Part shown: piece by piece, positions 8,212-17,808 of the stretch | Layout: the number at the start of each line of letters is the position of its first letter | Numbering within the stretch: position 1 is the stretch's first letter | Origin: Leptospira inadai serovar Lyme str. 10 | GTDB taxonomy: Bacteria; Spirochaetota; Leptospiria; Leptospirales; Leptospiraceae | Direction: 5' to 3' | DNA length: 37,479 nt | Assembly (NCBI RefSeq): GCF_000243675.2 | Contig: NZ_AHMM02000004.1 | Location: 1-37,479, forward strand | Program-made: the position numbers and the translations under genes | Notes under the pieces: model-generated | Seen by the model: only the letters and a program-made list of their open reading frames with translations | Database searches by the model: none | Told to the model about the DNA's origin: nothing

Positions 8212-8652
8212 TCAAATTTCGAAATTTGCATGGATTTTGGAAAGTAATCGCACGAATTCAGCTTTTTCGGTTTCGTCCAAACCTTTATACAATTTATTTA
8301 AAGTGATTTTAGAAGCTTTTATAACTTTTTCCACCGATCGTTTCCCTTTTTCGGTTAAATCCGCGGTGGTGACCCGCTCATCCGGATCGAGTTTTGTCCT
8401 AATTACGTAACCGAATTCTTCCATCTTATCCAAAAGTGCGGTTGCCGTCGAATTCGTTCGATCCAGGATCGTAGCCAACTCACTCATTCTCATCGCTCCA
8501 TTCTTGCTCAATACGAAAAGGACTCCTGCATGGGCCGGAGCTATATCCTGAATCCCTTGTTTTTCCAATTCTCGCCCGAGAAATTTTTGAATTCTATCCC
8601 GAGTCCTGGATAATAGATGAATTACATAATCCCCTTTCATATATTTCGACAT
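8212..8652 (-). CDS. MarR-family transcriptional regulator
   Basis: The protein has 146 residues, normal for the family. The N-terminal dimerisation helix is followed by a winged helix-turn-helix: MRMSELATILDRTNSTATALLDKMEEFGYV is the recognition unit, and DPDERVTTADLTEKG is the wing with the conserved D-x-R and LT-x-KG. A C-terminal helix completes the dimer. No clear Shine-Dalgarno sequence is seen at ATG 8652; an in-frame ATG at 8640 is an alternative. A TATTTCGA/TCGAAATA dyad covers the 8652 start codon, and the same dyad lies upstream of the SDR gene. Autorepression and control of the SDR gene are therefore likely. MarR proteins commonly respond to phenolic or lipophilic ligands; the ligand here is unknown. 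Confidence 0.9.
   Translation of the reverse strand: MSKYMKGDYVIHLLSRTRDRIQKFLGRELEKQGIQDIAPAHAGVLFVLSKNGAMRMSELATILDRTNSTATALLDKMEEFGYVIRTKLDPDERVTTADLTEKGKRSVEKVIKASKITLNKLYKGLDETEKAEFVRLLSKIHANFEI
8213..8228. promoter_or_regulatory. third TTTCGAAA palindrome at the 3' end of marR
   Basis: CAAATTTCGAAATTTG is a perfect 16-bp palindrome overlapping the last codons of marR, 71 nt before the SDR start. It shares the TTTCGA core but not the spacing of the other two sites, so it is a weaker operator candidate. Confidence 0.35.
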
Positions 8653-8660
8653 CGAAATAT
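8641..8660. promoter_or_regulatory. operator overlapping the marR start codon
   Basis: ATATTTCGA-CA-TCGAAATAT has 9-bp arms around a 2-nt centre and includes the ATG of marR. The half-site is identical to that at 8162-8179. Binding here would block initiation of marR itself. Confidence 0.65.
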
Positions 8661-8837
8661 ATGAATCGGCAGCGAGTAAATGAAAAAAAAATCGCGATTT
8701 TATTTTTTTAGCGATGTTCGAACTATCTAAAGATGGGGTTTATATCGAGCGGGAGGATGTCTCGCTCGGTTCGTCGAAGTTATAGTCGATTGAATTATCG
8801 CTTTTCGTTAAGCGACGATCTTTACCCGAGGACTCGT

Positions 8838-10910
8838 CTATCCGATATATTCCGCGACAAGTAAGGCCATATCATCCTGATGCTGATAGGAATAGTTTTC
8901 CCCTTGATACGCTTGTACGGCTTTCATAACGGCATCGCATAAATGCTCGGGAGTTAAGTTTGCATTTTGTTTTAATATTTCCGCGAGGTATTCCTCTCCC
9001 AGCAAATCTCCCTCGGAATTTCTTGCGTCAGGAATTCCGTCGGTGTAGAGGACCACTTTATCTCCCGGATTTAAAGGAACCACCTCGGTTTGATAGTCGG
9101 CGGGAATGGACTCGTAGATTGCCACTCCTTTCGGTCGATAGAATTCTATTTGCCCGTTCTTTCGTAAAATCAAACATTCCGGGTGTCCGGCGTTCGCGAT
9201 TAGGGCGTGGCCTGTCCTTAAATCTACGGTGATAAACGTAGCGGTCAAAAAATGTCCATCCAACTTTCCTTCCAATTGCTGTCGTATATGCTGCAATAAC
9301 GCGGACGGGTCCTGTAGATAGTTTGCCCAAGTTCCTAACGTCATTTTTACCATCGACGCAAGTAAAGCTGCGGAAACTCCGTGTCCGGTCACGTCTCCGA
9401 TGAACATTCCCAACGTCGAAGATTTCGGGTCATAGAGAACGTCCAATAAATCGCCTCCTACTTCCATCATCGGTCGATAACGGTACGCCATAGAAGCGTG
9501 AGGAATGACCGGAAGTTCTCTAGGAAGCAGGGAGGATTGGATCTTTCCTGCGATAGAAAGGTCTTTTGCCAATATTTTTCCTTTTTGCTCCAACTCGGTT
9601 TTTTGCAATTCGATTATGCGGGTTCTCTCCTCTACTTTAGATTCGAGTGATTCGTTTAATATTTGCAATTTGCTTTGAGAATTTTCTAAAGCTCTAAACA
9701 CCTCGGCATAACGTTTTGCAAGTGCGAGACTGAATAGAAGCGTCAACCCTAAAAAGCTTTCATTTACCCAAGTGCCTGCGTTGCCGATTCCTGCAAACGA
9801 AAGGACGGTGTAAAAGGAGGACGTCGCCACCAAAACTAATCCCGAAACGACCCAACGAAAGGACAAGATGCTGGTTTTACGATATTGTACGAATATGTAG
9901 GTCGTATAGATGAAGAATAAAACTAGAACGGCTATGAACGTATCGAAAGCGTATCGACTGAAAAGAAACAACCCTCCGGTGAGTCCGTACTCCAACGAAG
10001 GCCAGAGGCTATGGATGAAAAAAACAATCTCCAATGCTGTCCCGATCTTATCCCTTGGAGATTGAAAAATTCCGCGAGTGAATTCATGAAAGAGGATCGG
10101 CAAAAAAGCGCCCACGGAATATCCGAAGAAAATATAAGTCCATGGCGAATCGAGTACATATAAGCTCCAGCCCTCGTAAGACGGATACCATAACGCTAAG
10201 GATAAATTCAGGATCGAAAACGAGAGATTAAATTTGTCCTGCCTTCTCCTTAAGTAAATAAATATAAAAAAGACGAATGAAAAGAGTTCTAACGAAGTGA
10301 AGAATAAAACTCTAGTCGCTTTCAATAAAAAAACGGACTGGATTTCTTCGAACGTTCCTAAGATCGGGTTTTCCCGCAAACTTCTGGGGCCCGCAAAGGG
10401 CGATAAAACTAGATCCAAGTGCTCCTCTTCGTTAAAGGCTTCGATCGGCACGATTCTCGGTCTAGAAACATTCTGTTTTTGTCGTTTGTATAAATTTATA
10501 TCCGATTCCAATACGCTTCCCTCGCGCAGTAGAATGCAGCCCGAGGGACAGAATGGAAGATATACCGCGACTCGATACGGGCATTCTCCGCTTTGCCCCG
10601 CGGACGAAGAACATCGAATCGTATGGGAATAGACGGAGAAATAATTTTCCGGAGAATCCGTTTTCGGAATTTGTGTTAAGGACACTATCTCGCTCTCACG
10701 AGATGTCTCGGCATTGCGCGAGTTCAATAATGGATCTTCCGCAAAATGTCGGGAAGACCATTCCTTCAGAATAGCCGGAGATTTCCTGAGAGACCATTCG
10801 GACCTAGGAGTTTCGGAATGGAGAGCATTAAGGAATATTAATGAATATATTAATATTCCGACTATACGGAAACGGGAGTTCTTTAAAAGGGTTTTCAATT
10901 CGATTTTCAT
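8838..10910 (-). CDS. 7TM membrane protein with SpoIIE/PP2C serine phosphatase domain
   Basis: The protein has 690 residues. A signal peptide or first helix (13-31) is followed by an extracytoplasmic domain (about 32-195) with several Cys. Next come about seven membrane helices (195-400), as in 7TMR-DISM receptors, and a coiled coil (about 405-450). A PP2C/SpoIIE phosphatase domain follows (about 455-690). Metal-site motifs are EVGGDLLD, GDVTGHG, YTDGIPDAR and QHQDDMALLV. Such proteins dephosphorylate anti-sigma-factor antagonists in partner-switching pathways (RsbU-like). Here an outside signal would be sensed by the N-terminal domain. No STAS or anti-sigma kinase gene is adjacent. The FGE-family gene upstream is on the same strand, 70 nt away. 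Confidence 0.9.
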   Translation of the reverse strand: MKIELKTLLKNSRFRIVGILIYSLIFLNALHSETPRSEWSLRKSPAILKEWSSRHFAEDPLLNSRNAETSRESEIVSLTQIPKTDSPENYFSVYSHTIRCSSSAGQSGECPYRVAVYLPFCPSGCILLREGSVLESDINLYKRQKQNVSRPRIVPIEAFNEEEHLDLVLSPFAGPRSLRENPILGTFEEIQSVFLLKATRVLFFTSLELFSFVFFIFIYLRRRQDKFNLSFSILNLSLALWYPSYEGWSLYVLDSPWTYIFFGYSVGAFLPILFHEFTRGIFQSPRDKIGTALEIVFFIHSLWPSLEYGLTGGLFLFSRYAFDTFIAVLVLFFIYTTYIFVQYRKTSILSFRWVVSGLVLVATSSFYTVLSFAGIGNAGTWVNESFLGLTLLFSLALAKRYAEVFRALENSQSKLQILNESLESKVEERTRIIELQKTELEQKGKILAKDLSIAGKIQSSLLPRELPVIPHASMAYRYRPMMEVGGDLLDVLYDPKSSTLGMFIGDVTGHGVSAALLASMVKMTLGTWANYLQDPSALLQHIRQQLEGKLDGHFLTATFITVDLRTGHALIANAGHPECLILRKNGQIEFYRPKGVAIYESIPADYQTEVVPLNPGDKVVLYTDGIPDARNSEGDLLGEEYLAEILKQNANLTPEHLCDAVMKAVQAYQGENYSYQHQDDMALLVAEYIG

Positions 10911-10980
10911 TTTTACGCATATATGGCCGAAGTCGGCTAAGAACTATTATTTGTAAGGAATGCATCATGGTTGCAAGATT

Positions 10981-11868
10981 TTATTCATCCGAATCCTTTG
11001 CGCATCGGAAGCCGAAATGGTGGTATTCCGGGAAGTTCTGAGGGATATGTGCCCTACGCTTGGAACCCCTTGCGTAATAGGCGGACCACCACCAGGATCC
11101 TCCTTTTAACACCTTTTTATCATACCCAGGACAGGGCTCTTGGCCTTGGCAAGGTCCTTGCGGGTCGACACCTTTACAATCTTCTCCGCAGGCCGCATAA
11201 CTTGGAGCATACCAATCCTGCACCCATTCCCAGGAATTTCCCGCCATATCGTAAAGTCCGTACACTCCGGGAGCTCTAGTCCCCACCTCGGAAGTCGGCA
11301 TGAGGTTCGGAGGATCCAATATTTCCTGCGCACAACCCTTATGTTTTTTTACGTTGATGACTGCGTTCTTGCAAGTGGCGGGCTTATTTCCCCAAGGATA
11401 CAGATTTCCGTTAGGTCCGCGGGCCGCCTTTTCCCATTCAGCCTCGGTCGGCAAGCGTTTCCCCACCCATTCGCAATATTCCTTTGCGGTATACCAGCTA
11501 ACTCCGACAACGGGTTGTTTAGGTTTGAGGTATGGATCTCCGTATTTCGGGCCTATAAAATCGCAGGTTACGTTTTGAAGGCAATCCTTGCATTTTCCCG
11601 CGGCGGTGCATTTGTCGAAGTCGGCATTCGTGACTTCGTACGTATCCATAAAAAAATCGCTGATATACACGTTGTTTTCGGGCCTTTCATCCGACTCGTA
11701 TTGGTTACTACCCCGGATAAAATCCCCTGCCGGGATGCATTTCATATTCGGAATTTTCTTTCCTTTGCACGGCTTATTCGCGTCCGGATTACCCATGATA
11801 TGAGGGGCTATCATAAAGGCTAACGAGAGTAATAGTAGGAATATATGGACCGGACGAAAAGAGTTCAT
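10981..11868 (-). CDS. exported formylglycine-generating-enzyme-family (SUMF1) protein
   Basis: The protein has 295 residues with an N-terminal signal peptide (HIFLLLLSLAFMIAP). The FGE-sulfatase fold shows through IPAGDFIRGS, DEVTNADF-like YEVTNADFDKC, PVVGVSWYTAKEYCEWVGKRLPTEAEWEKAARG, YPWG, GVYGLYDMAGNSWEWVQDWY, VLKGGSWW and the terminal FGFRC. True formylglycine generators use a paired Cys near the C-terminus that I cannot identify here. Many Leptospira members of this fold are extracellular proteins of other function, so enzyme activity is not claimed. Extra Cys pairs (CKDC, CGEDC, CPGYDKK region) suggest disulfides after export. It lies between a lipoprotein gene and the phosphatase gene, all on the minus strand. 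Confidence 0.85.
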   Translation of the reverse strand: MNSFRPVHIFLLLLSLAFMIAPHIMGNPDANKPCKGKKIPNMKCIPAGDFIRGSNQYESDERPENNVYISDFFMDTYEVTNADFDKCTAAGKCKDCLQNVTCDFIGPKYGDPYLKPKQPVVGVSWYTAKEYCEWVGKRLPTEAEWEKAARGPNGNLYPWGNKPATCKNAVINVKKHKGCAQEILDPPNLMPTSEVGTRAPGVYGLYDMAGNSWEWVQDWYAPSYAACGEDCKGVDPQGPCQGQEPCPGYDKKVLKGGSWWWSAYYARGSKRRAHIPQNFPEYHHFGFRCAKDSDE

Positions 11869-11948
11869 GACGACGTTACGTCTCGGAATTCATAGGGATT
11901 TATTAGATTTTCTGAATGAGGATTCTTGCTGGCAAGAGAAAAATTCAT

Positions 11949-13082
11949 TTAAAGCGTCGGTATGCTGCAGGAGGAGAAGTCGATCAGGCCGGCTCCGGAT
12001 GCGGAATTTCCTTTGGTATCCGTACCCGAATAGGAGTAAGATCCTTTTCCTCCGCTAAAAATCACCGTCCCACTTCCGTTCCGACTTCCCGAGAGGGTAA
12101 ATGAAATGCTTCCGGATTTCGGGAGGCAATCCACATACCGCCATTTTACCGGCGATATTATGGCAACGGTAGCCGTGAACCCTTCTTCTTGGTGAACGAC
12201 TTGAATCGTTCCGGTTCCCCAGATCCGGTACCAATTTAGAAAATCGGAACTACTCTTATCCACTCCGATTTGCAGCGGAGTCGGAGTGCTAATCGTATGG
12301 GAAAAAAGCGGATTCGACCCTATATAACCTTCTCGTAAAATACTAATCGTCTGGGTATAAAAGGAGATCGAAGAACCGGACACGCTAGTCCAGGATATCG
12401 AGGCGGCTTGTTTAGTGGAGGGGGAAGCTCCCGAAAACGATAGGCTGGAGCCTGTTCCGGTCAATTTTGTAATCCGATTCGATCCGCTTTTTACCTTCCG
12501 ATTCAATCCTATCGTTAGCGTGGAACCGCTCTGGATAAACGGTCTCGCTCCGGAAAGTCCGCTCCAAATCGCTTCCGAACTGCCTTCTATTTGCCAGCTC
12601 GTAAAAGGAAGAAAGGTGCAGTCCTGAAACGTTTTTGAAACGAAGAATGCGGAGTTGGGAATTCGGGAGGAACTGACTAAATAATTGTCTATGAAATCAT
12701 AGCCGTTGACGGAGGTCACCTGTCGTTTATAACTACCGCCGCCCCAACATTGGAAAGAAAGATTATAGGCGCCCAGCTCCCCGAAATCAAATCCTCGGTT
12801 CCAGAATCTACCAAGAACCGACAGAAGCGCTTCTCTCGTACCGCCCTTTTTCTCGGAAAACGCAAGGCTGGAGCCTTCTCCGGTCAGGCCTTCCATGGAA
12901 GAAGATACCGAATCCAACGCCGATGTAACGGATTCTCCGACCGGATCGTATTGGCCGGAAAGCACCAAAGCGGCTAGCAGAATTTGGTTTTGCGGGTCCG
13001 TTCCTTGATTTTTACAATCGAATTGCAGAAAGACGATCGTAGCCGCGAGGAAAAAAGAAATCGGTCTGTATTTTACGCGCAT
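11949..13082 (-). CDS. putative lipoprotein, Ser/Gly-rich
   Basis: The protein has 377 residues from the ATG at 13082. A longer frame exists but the start is placed here because a lipoprotein signal follows at once (FFLAATIVFLQFDC, Cys near residue 24) and AGG stands upstream. The mature part is rich in Ser, Gly, Thr and aromatic residues with a beta-like pattern (GSISFTLSGSRNGSGTVIFSGGKGSYSYSG), and contains scattered Cys. No family is recognised. It is divergent from the DUF2147 pair and 80 nt from the FGE-family gene. A surface or periplasmic lipoprotein is the safest reading. Confidence 0.7.
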   Translation of the reverse strand: MRVKYRPISFFLAATIVFLQFDCKNQGTDPQNQILLAALVLSGQYDPVGESVTSALDSVSSSMEGLTGEGSSLAFSEKKGGTREALLSVLGRFWNRGFDFGELGAYNLSFQCWGGGSYKRQVTSVNGYDFIDNYLVSSSRIPNSAFFVSKTFQDCTFLPFTSWQIEGSSEAIWSGLSGARPFIQSGSTLTIGLNRKVKSGSNRITKLTGTGSSLSFSGASPSTKQAASISWTSVSGSSISFYTQTISILREGYIGSNPLFSHTISTPTPLQIGVDKSSSDFLNWYRIWGTGTIQVVHQEEGFTATVAIISPVKWRYVDCLPKSGSISFTLSGSRNGSGTVIFSGGKGSYSYSGTDTKGNSASGAGLIDFSSCSIPTL

Positions 13083-13313
13083 TTCGTTCAAACCTATATT
13101 ATCGAATAACTGTTCAAAAAAAGTCGAGAGAAGGAGCCTGTCTACCCTTGTCATTCTACACGGTGAGCGAAAACCTGTCAAACACCAGGTTTTTCCGTCT
13201 TGGAAACGCCATTCCGGGGAAAAAATCCCATATTCAAGAATAGTTTGCTTGATCCGACCGAATCGGCTTTCAATATAACTCTTTCCATAAAACATGTAAG
13301 GGGTTCATCGACC

Positions 13314-13763
13314 ATGAGAAAAATACTCATTCTTTCTATTGCCTTGGCTGCATTTCTTGTTTCGGACGGGATTTTTGCGGATCCTCTTCCCGTTGTAGGG
13401 AAGTGGAAGACGATCGACGATGAGGACGGTACCGAAAAATCGGTCGTAGAAGTCTACGAACAAGGCGGGAAGATTTATGCTAAGATTGTCAGCCTAAGGG
13501 ATCCGGTCGATAAGGACGGAAAACCGAAGGTTTGTACAAAATGCGAGGGCGTCGATAAGGATAAGCCTGTCGTCGGACTAGTCATCATGAAAGGCCTTTC
13601 TGCGGATGGGGACGAATTTACCGGCGGTACGATTATGGATCCGAACAACGGAAAAACGTATAAATGCAAAATAAAAGCCGTTGAAGGCGGAAAAAAACTG
13701 AACGTGCGCGGATTCATCGGGTTTTCGTTGATAGGGCGCACTCAAACTTGGATTAAAAAATAA
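13314..13763 (+). CDS. DUF2147 exported protein, first of tandem pair
   Basis: The protein has 149 residues from ATG 13314. It is preceded by AAGGGG and begins with a clean signal peptide (ILILSIALAAFLVSDGIFA), so the longer frame upstream is not used. The mature domain follows the DUF2147 pattern: P-V-V-G-K-W-K-T-I-D-D at the start, VVEVYEQGGKIYAKIVSL, a paired Cys CTKC, GLVIMKGL, G-G-T-I-M-D-P-N-N-G-K-T-Y-K-C, and a closing RGFIGFSLIGRTQTW. The family is small, periplasmic and lipocalin-like in shape; its function is not established. The next gene is a close paralogue 59 nt downstream. Confidence 0.85.
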   Translation: MRKILILSIALAAFLVSDGIFADPLPVVGKWKTIDDEDGTEKSVVEVYEQGGKIYAKIVSLRDPVDKDGKPKVCTKCEGVDKDKPVVGLVIMKGLSADGDEFTGGTIMDPNNGKTYKCKIKAVEGGKKLNVRGFIGFSLIGRTQTWIKK

Positions 13764-13772
13764 TAAAGCGCA

Positions 13773-13802
13773 ATCCTCCGGGCGGGCCATGGTCCGGAGG
13801 AT
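13773..13802 (+). promoter_or_regulatory. 9-bp hairpin between the DUF2147 paralogues
   Basis: ATCCTCCGG at 13773-13781 and CCGGAGGAT at 13794-13802 pair perfectly around a 12-nt loop. No T-run follows, so it is more likely an mRNA-stabilising or attenuating element than a full terminator. Confidence 0.4.
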
Positions 13803-13822
13803 GAATATATAAGGAAATTATA

Positions 13823-14269
13823 ATGAAACGAGTTTTTAATACGTCATATTTGATTCTATTATTTCTGATCTCGGGAAGCCTATTCGCGCAACCTTTGCCC
13901 GTAACCGGGTCCTGGAAGACGATTAATGAGCAAGGAAAAGAGGAATCCGTAGTGGAAATCTACGAACAGGGCGGGAAAATTTTCGGAAAGGTTACGAGTT
14001 TGGCGGAACCGAACGATAAGGACGGAAAACCCGCGAGATGTACCGAATGCGACGGTCCGGAAAAGAACAAACCGGTATTGGGTATGGTAATCATAAACGG
14101 TTTATCCCCCGACGGCGATAAATGGAGCGGCGGCCGTATTCTAGATCCTAACGACGGCGTGTGGTATAAATGCTTTCTCCGGTCGGTCGAGGGCGGAAAA
14201 AAATTGGAAGTCCGGGGTTACGTGGGTTTTTCCCTGTTAGGCAGGACTCAGTACTGGGTAAAAAAATAA
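13823..14269 (+). CDS. DUF2147 exported protein, second of tandem pair
   Basis: The protein has 148 residues; AAGGA lies about 7 nt before the ATG. The signal peptide (LILLFLISGSLFA) is followed by the same domain as the upstream gene: PVTGSWKTINEQG, VVEIYEQGGKIFGKVTSL, DKDGKPARCTEC, GMVIINGLSPDGD, GGRILDPNDGVWYKC and RGYVGFSLLGRTQYWVKK. The two mature proteins agree at most positions, so the pair arose by tandem duplication. Cys positions are conserved between them, suggesting a structural disulfide. Function is unknown. Confidence 0.85.
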   Translation: MKRVFNTSYLILLFLISGSLFAQPLPVTGSWKTINEQGKEESVVEIYEQGGKIFGKVTSLAEPNDKDGKPARCTECDGPEKNKPVLGMVIINGLSPDGDKWSGGRILDPNDGVWYKCFLRSVEGGKKLEVRGYVGFSLLGRTQYWVKK

Positions 14270-14273
14270 GTTC

Positions 14274-14297
14274 ATCTATCCTTGCATTCGGATAGAT
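14274..14297 (+). terminator. 8-bp hairpin after the DUF2147 pair
   Basis: ATCTATCC and GGATAGAT pair perfectly around an 8-nt loop, 5 nt after the stop codon. There is no strong T-run, so intrinsic termination is likely weak. Confidence 0.4.
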
Positions 14298-14322
14298 TCC
14301 TTGAAAAGCCCCCTTCCTAGAT

Positions 14323-15900
<1,578 letters not shown>

Positions 15901-15955
15901 CGGCTCGTAATTTCGTTAAACGAAACGTGCCGAAAGACGGGACATTCACTCGAAC

Positions 15956-16894
15956 ATGGAACAAAGATTTGCGATGAAGCAATTCAAAAATGAGGGAGCT
16001 CTCATACTATGTACGTTGGTGTGGGGAGGGACGTTTACGGCGACAAAACTGAGCCTAGTTTCCGTTTCTCCGTCCCTTTTTTTGGGGATTCGGTTTGCCA
16101 TCGCCTCGGCGGTATTTTTAATTTATGCCTTGCTACGGAAACCCGCGAAAGAATTTTACGGAGAAGCGAAAAAGCTTCGGCTGTGGCTCCCTGTTCTTTT
16201 GGGATTTTGGATGTTTCTCGGATTCGCTTGCCAAACGATCGGTTTAAAATTTACGACGGCGACAAAGTCGGGATTTTTAACCGGAACATTAGTCGTCATA
16301 ACTCCTATCCTTCAAACCGTCTTTTTTCGCCGAATTCCCAATGCGGGAAATTTACTGGGCGTAATCATCGTTATGCTGGGTTTGTTCTTTCTCTCCTTCG
16401 ATCCCGAGGCGGGTAACGAGCAGTTATCCTTTCAGTTTCATTGGGGGGATTTCATAACCATAGGAGGAGCTTTTTTCTTTTCACTTTATATTCTCCTAAT
16501 GGATAGGGTAAGCCGGGAAGTTTCGATGCAAACCCTTCTTTTATCGCAAACGTTAACTACGAGCATACTTTCGTTTCTGCTGGCGTTCGGGTTGGATTTT
16601 CTGGGATGGGAGACTTTGATGTGGCATTGGGAAACCGGAGTGCTGCCCGCTTTGGTTTATAACGGTTTGATTTCTTCCGTCGGAACTACGTTTTTACAAA
16701 CGAAATATCAAAAAGCGGTAACTCCGACGAGGGCGGGCTTGATCTTTTCATTGGAGCCGGTCTTCTCCGCGGTGATCGCATATTACACTTTAGGCGAACG
16801 TATGCAATTTGTCGGTTTACTCGGATGCGGTTTGGTAATGACCGGAGTATTGTTTGCGGAATTATTCGGGGCCTCCAAGGAAAGAATCTCCTAA
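15956..16894 (+). CDS. EamA/DMT-family inner-membrane transporter
   Basis: The protein has 312 residues with about ten hydrophobic helices arranged as two EamA repeats. Repeat 1 begins LILCTLVWGGTFTATKLSL and repeat 2 begins with GDFITIGGAFFFSLYILLMDRV. Family marks include W-G-x-x-F, the FRFA-like IRFAIAS, and the second-repeat LEPVFSAVIAYYTLGE. Substrates in this family range over amino acids and other metabolites; most members have no assigned substrate and none is assigned here. Start is ATG 15956 with an alternative ATG at 15974. The gene converges on the FecR operon, only 14 nt separating the stops. Confidence 0.9.
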   Translation: MEQRFAMKQFKNEGALILCTLVWGGTFTATKLSLVSVSPSLFLGIRFAIASAVFLIYALLRKPAKEFYGEAKKLRLWLPVLLGFWMFLGFACQTIGLKFTTATKSGFLTGTLVVITPILQTVFFRRIPNAGNLLGVIIVMLGLFFLSFDPEAGNEQLSFQFHWGDFITIGGAFFFSLYILLMDRVSREVSMQTLLLSQTLTTSILSFLLAFGLDFLGWETLMWHWETGVLPALVYNGLISSVGTTFLQTKYQKAVTPTRAGLIFSLEPVFSAVIAYYTLGERMQFVGLLGCGLVMTGVLFAELFGASKERIS

Positions 16895-16908
16895 AACGAG
16901 GCTTGATT

Positions 16909-17808
16909 CTAAAAGCGAAGCGACCATTCGGTGCGAAAGCCGCTGGATAACCCGACAGGAGTCGTTTCGTATGTAGGAGCTACGGAGAGTCTACTGTAAC
17001 GACTCAAGGCCGCGGAATTCGAAGAGGGTCCATTCAAATAAGTGAATATTCCGTCTGCCAGAACTAATAGTACGAATAAATTCACCGTCGATCGCTTTCT
17101 TTTCTCATACTCGTCATGGTCGATGATATTGTTTCCGAAAGGAGTATAAACGTGAGTCGACAGATTCTCGTACCTGGATAGAACGAGAGAAAAGGCCTTA
17201 TCGTTGTTGGACTGTAGATATTTGTCGGCTAAATATAGAAGCGTGATATTTTCACCGGAGGAAAGCGTAGAATGCGGAGATCGTCTATAAGCCGCCGCCA
17301 ATAGAAAGGAAATCGATTTTCCGATCGTAAGCCCTATCCCGAGATTCCTCCGATCGCTTGCGATTAAACCGGACCAGACGGGTGCCGGTGCCCAAAGCCA
17401 AGATAAATTTCGTTCGGGTTTGGCGACTGTCGGAGGCAAAGGAGGCTGCGTCTCGATGATATCGACCGGAGACGTTACGGGAGGAGTCTCCGGAATTTTG
17501 AATGGATTCGGAACCGGTATAGTTTCCTTACTTTCCGATTTTTTAGGCTCGGAAGATTTGATTTTAATTTTAGGTTTTCTGGAAAGGACCGGGCCGGGTT
17601 CGATCGTCTTCAGCATATCCATGGGAAAGGATCGAGTGGTTCCGTCAGGAGATTCGAGGAGAATCTGCTTGCCTTCTATCTTACTTTTAACGTTCGTGAT
17701 TATCCGACCGTCTTTTAAGCGTACGGTATCCGCGAAAATTACCGATTGCGTCAAATATGCCAGAAGTAATGCGATTGCATTCCGTTTAATCGCAAAATGG
17801 GACGTCAC
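16909..17808 (-). CDS. exported protein of unknown function with LKDG domain
   Basis: The protein has 299 residues. Its ATG overlaps the stop of the FecR gene by ATGA, so the two are translationally coupled. A signal peptide (NAIALLLAYLTQSVIFA) is followed by a 40-residue module DTVRLKDGRIITNVKSK...ILLESPDGTTRSFPMDMLKTIEPG. A Pro/Lys/Ser-rich linker follows, then a domain with two hydrophobic stretches (TIGKSISFLLAAAYRR, TVNLFVLLVLADGIFTYL). The LKDGR module recurs at the C-terminus of the FecR-domain protein. No family beyond that module is recognised. As third gene of a sigma/anti-sigma operon it may be an envelope partner or a target of the sigma factor. Confidence 0.65.
   Translation of the reverse strand: MTSHFAIKRNAIALLLAYLTQSVIFADTVRLKDGRIITNVKSKIEGKQILLESPDGTTRSFPMDMLKTIEPGPVLSRKPKIKIKSSEPKKSESKETIPVPNPFKIPETPPVTSPVDIIETQPPLPPTVAKPERNLSWLWAPAPVWSGLIASDRRNLGIGLTIGKSISFLLAAAYRRSPHSTLSSGENITLLYLADKYLQSNNDKAFSLVLSRYENLSTHVYTPFGNNIIDHDEYEKRKRSTVNLFVLLVLADGIFTYLNGPSSNSAALSRYSRLSVAPTYETTPVGLSSGFRTEWSLRF

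Noticed and set aside
10832..10859. Palindrome GGAATATTAAT...ATTAATATTCC as a regulatory site
   Set aside because: It lies inside the coding sequence of the phosphatase signal/first helix, where A+T-rich Ile/Leu/Asn codons make such symmetry likely by chance.
11140..11823. Plus-strand frame of 227 codons
   Set aside because: It is antisense to the FGE-family gene, whose motifs are unmistakable; the plus frame shows no domain.
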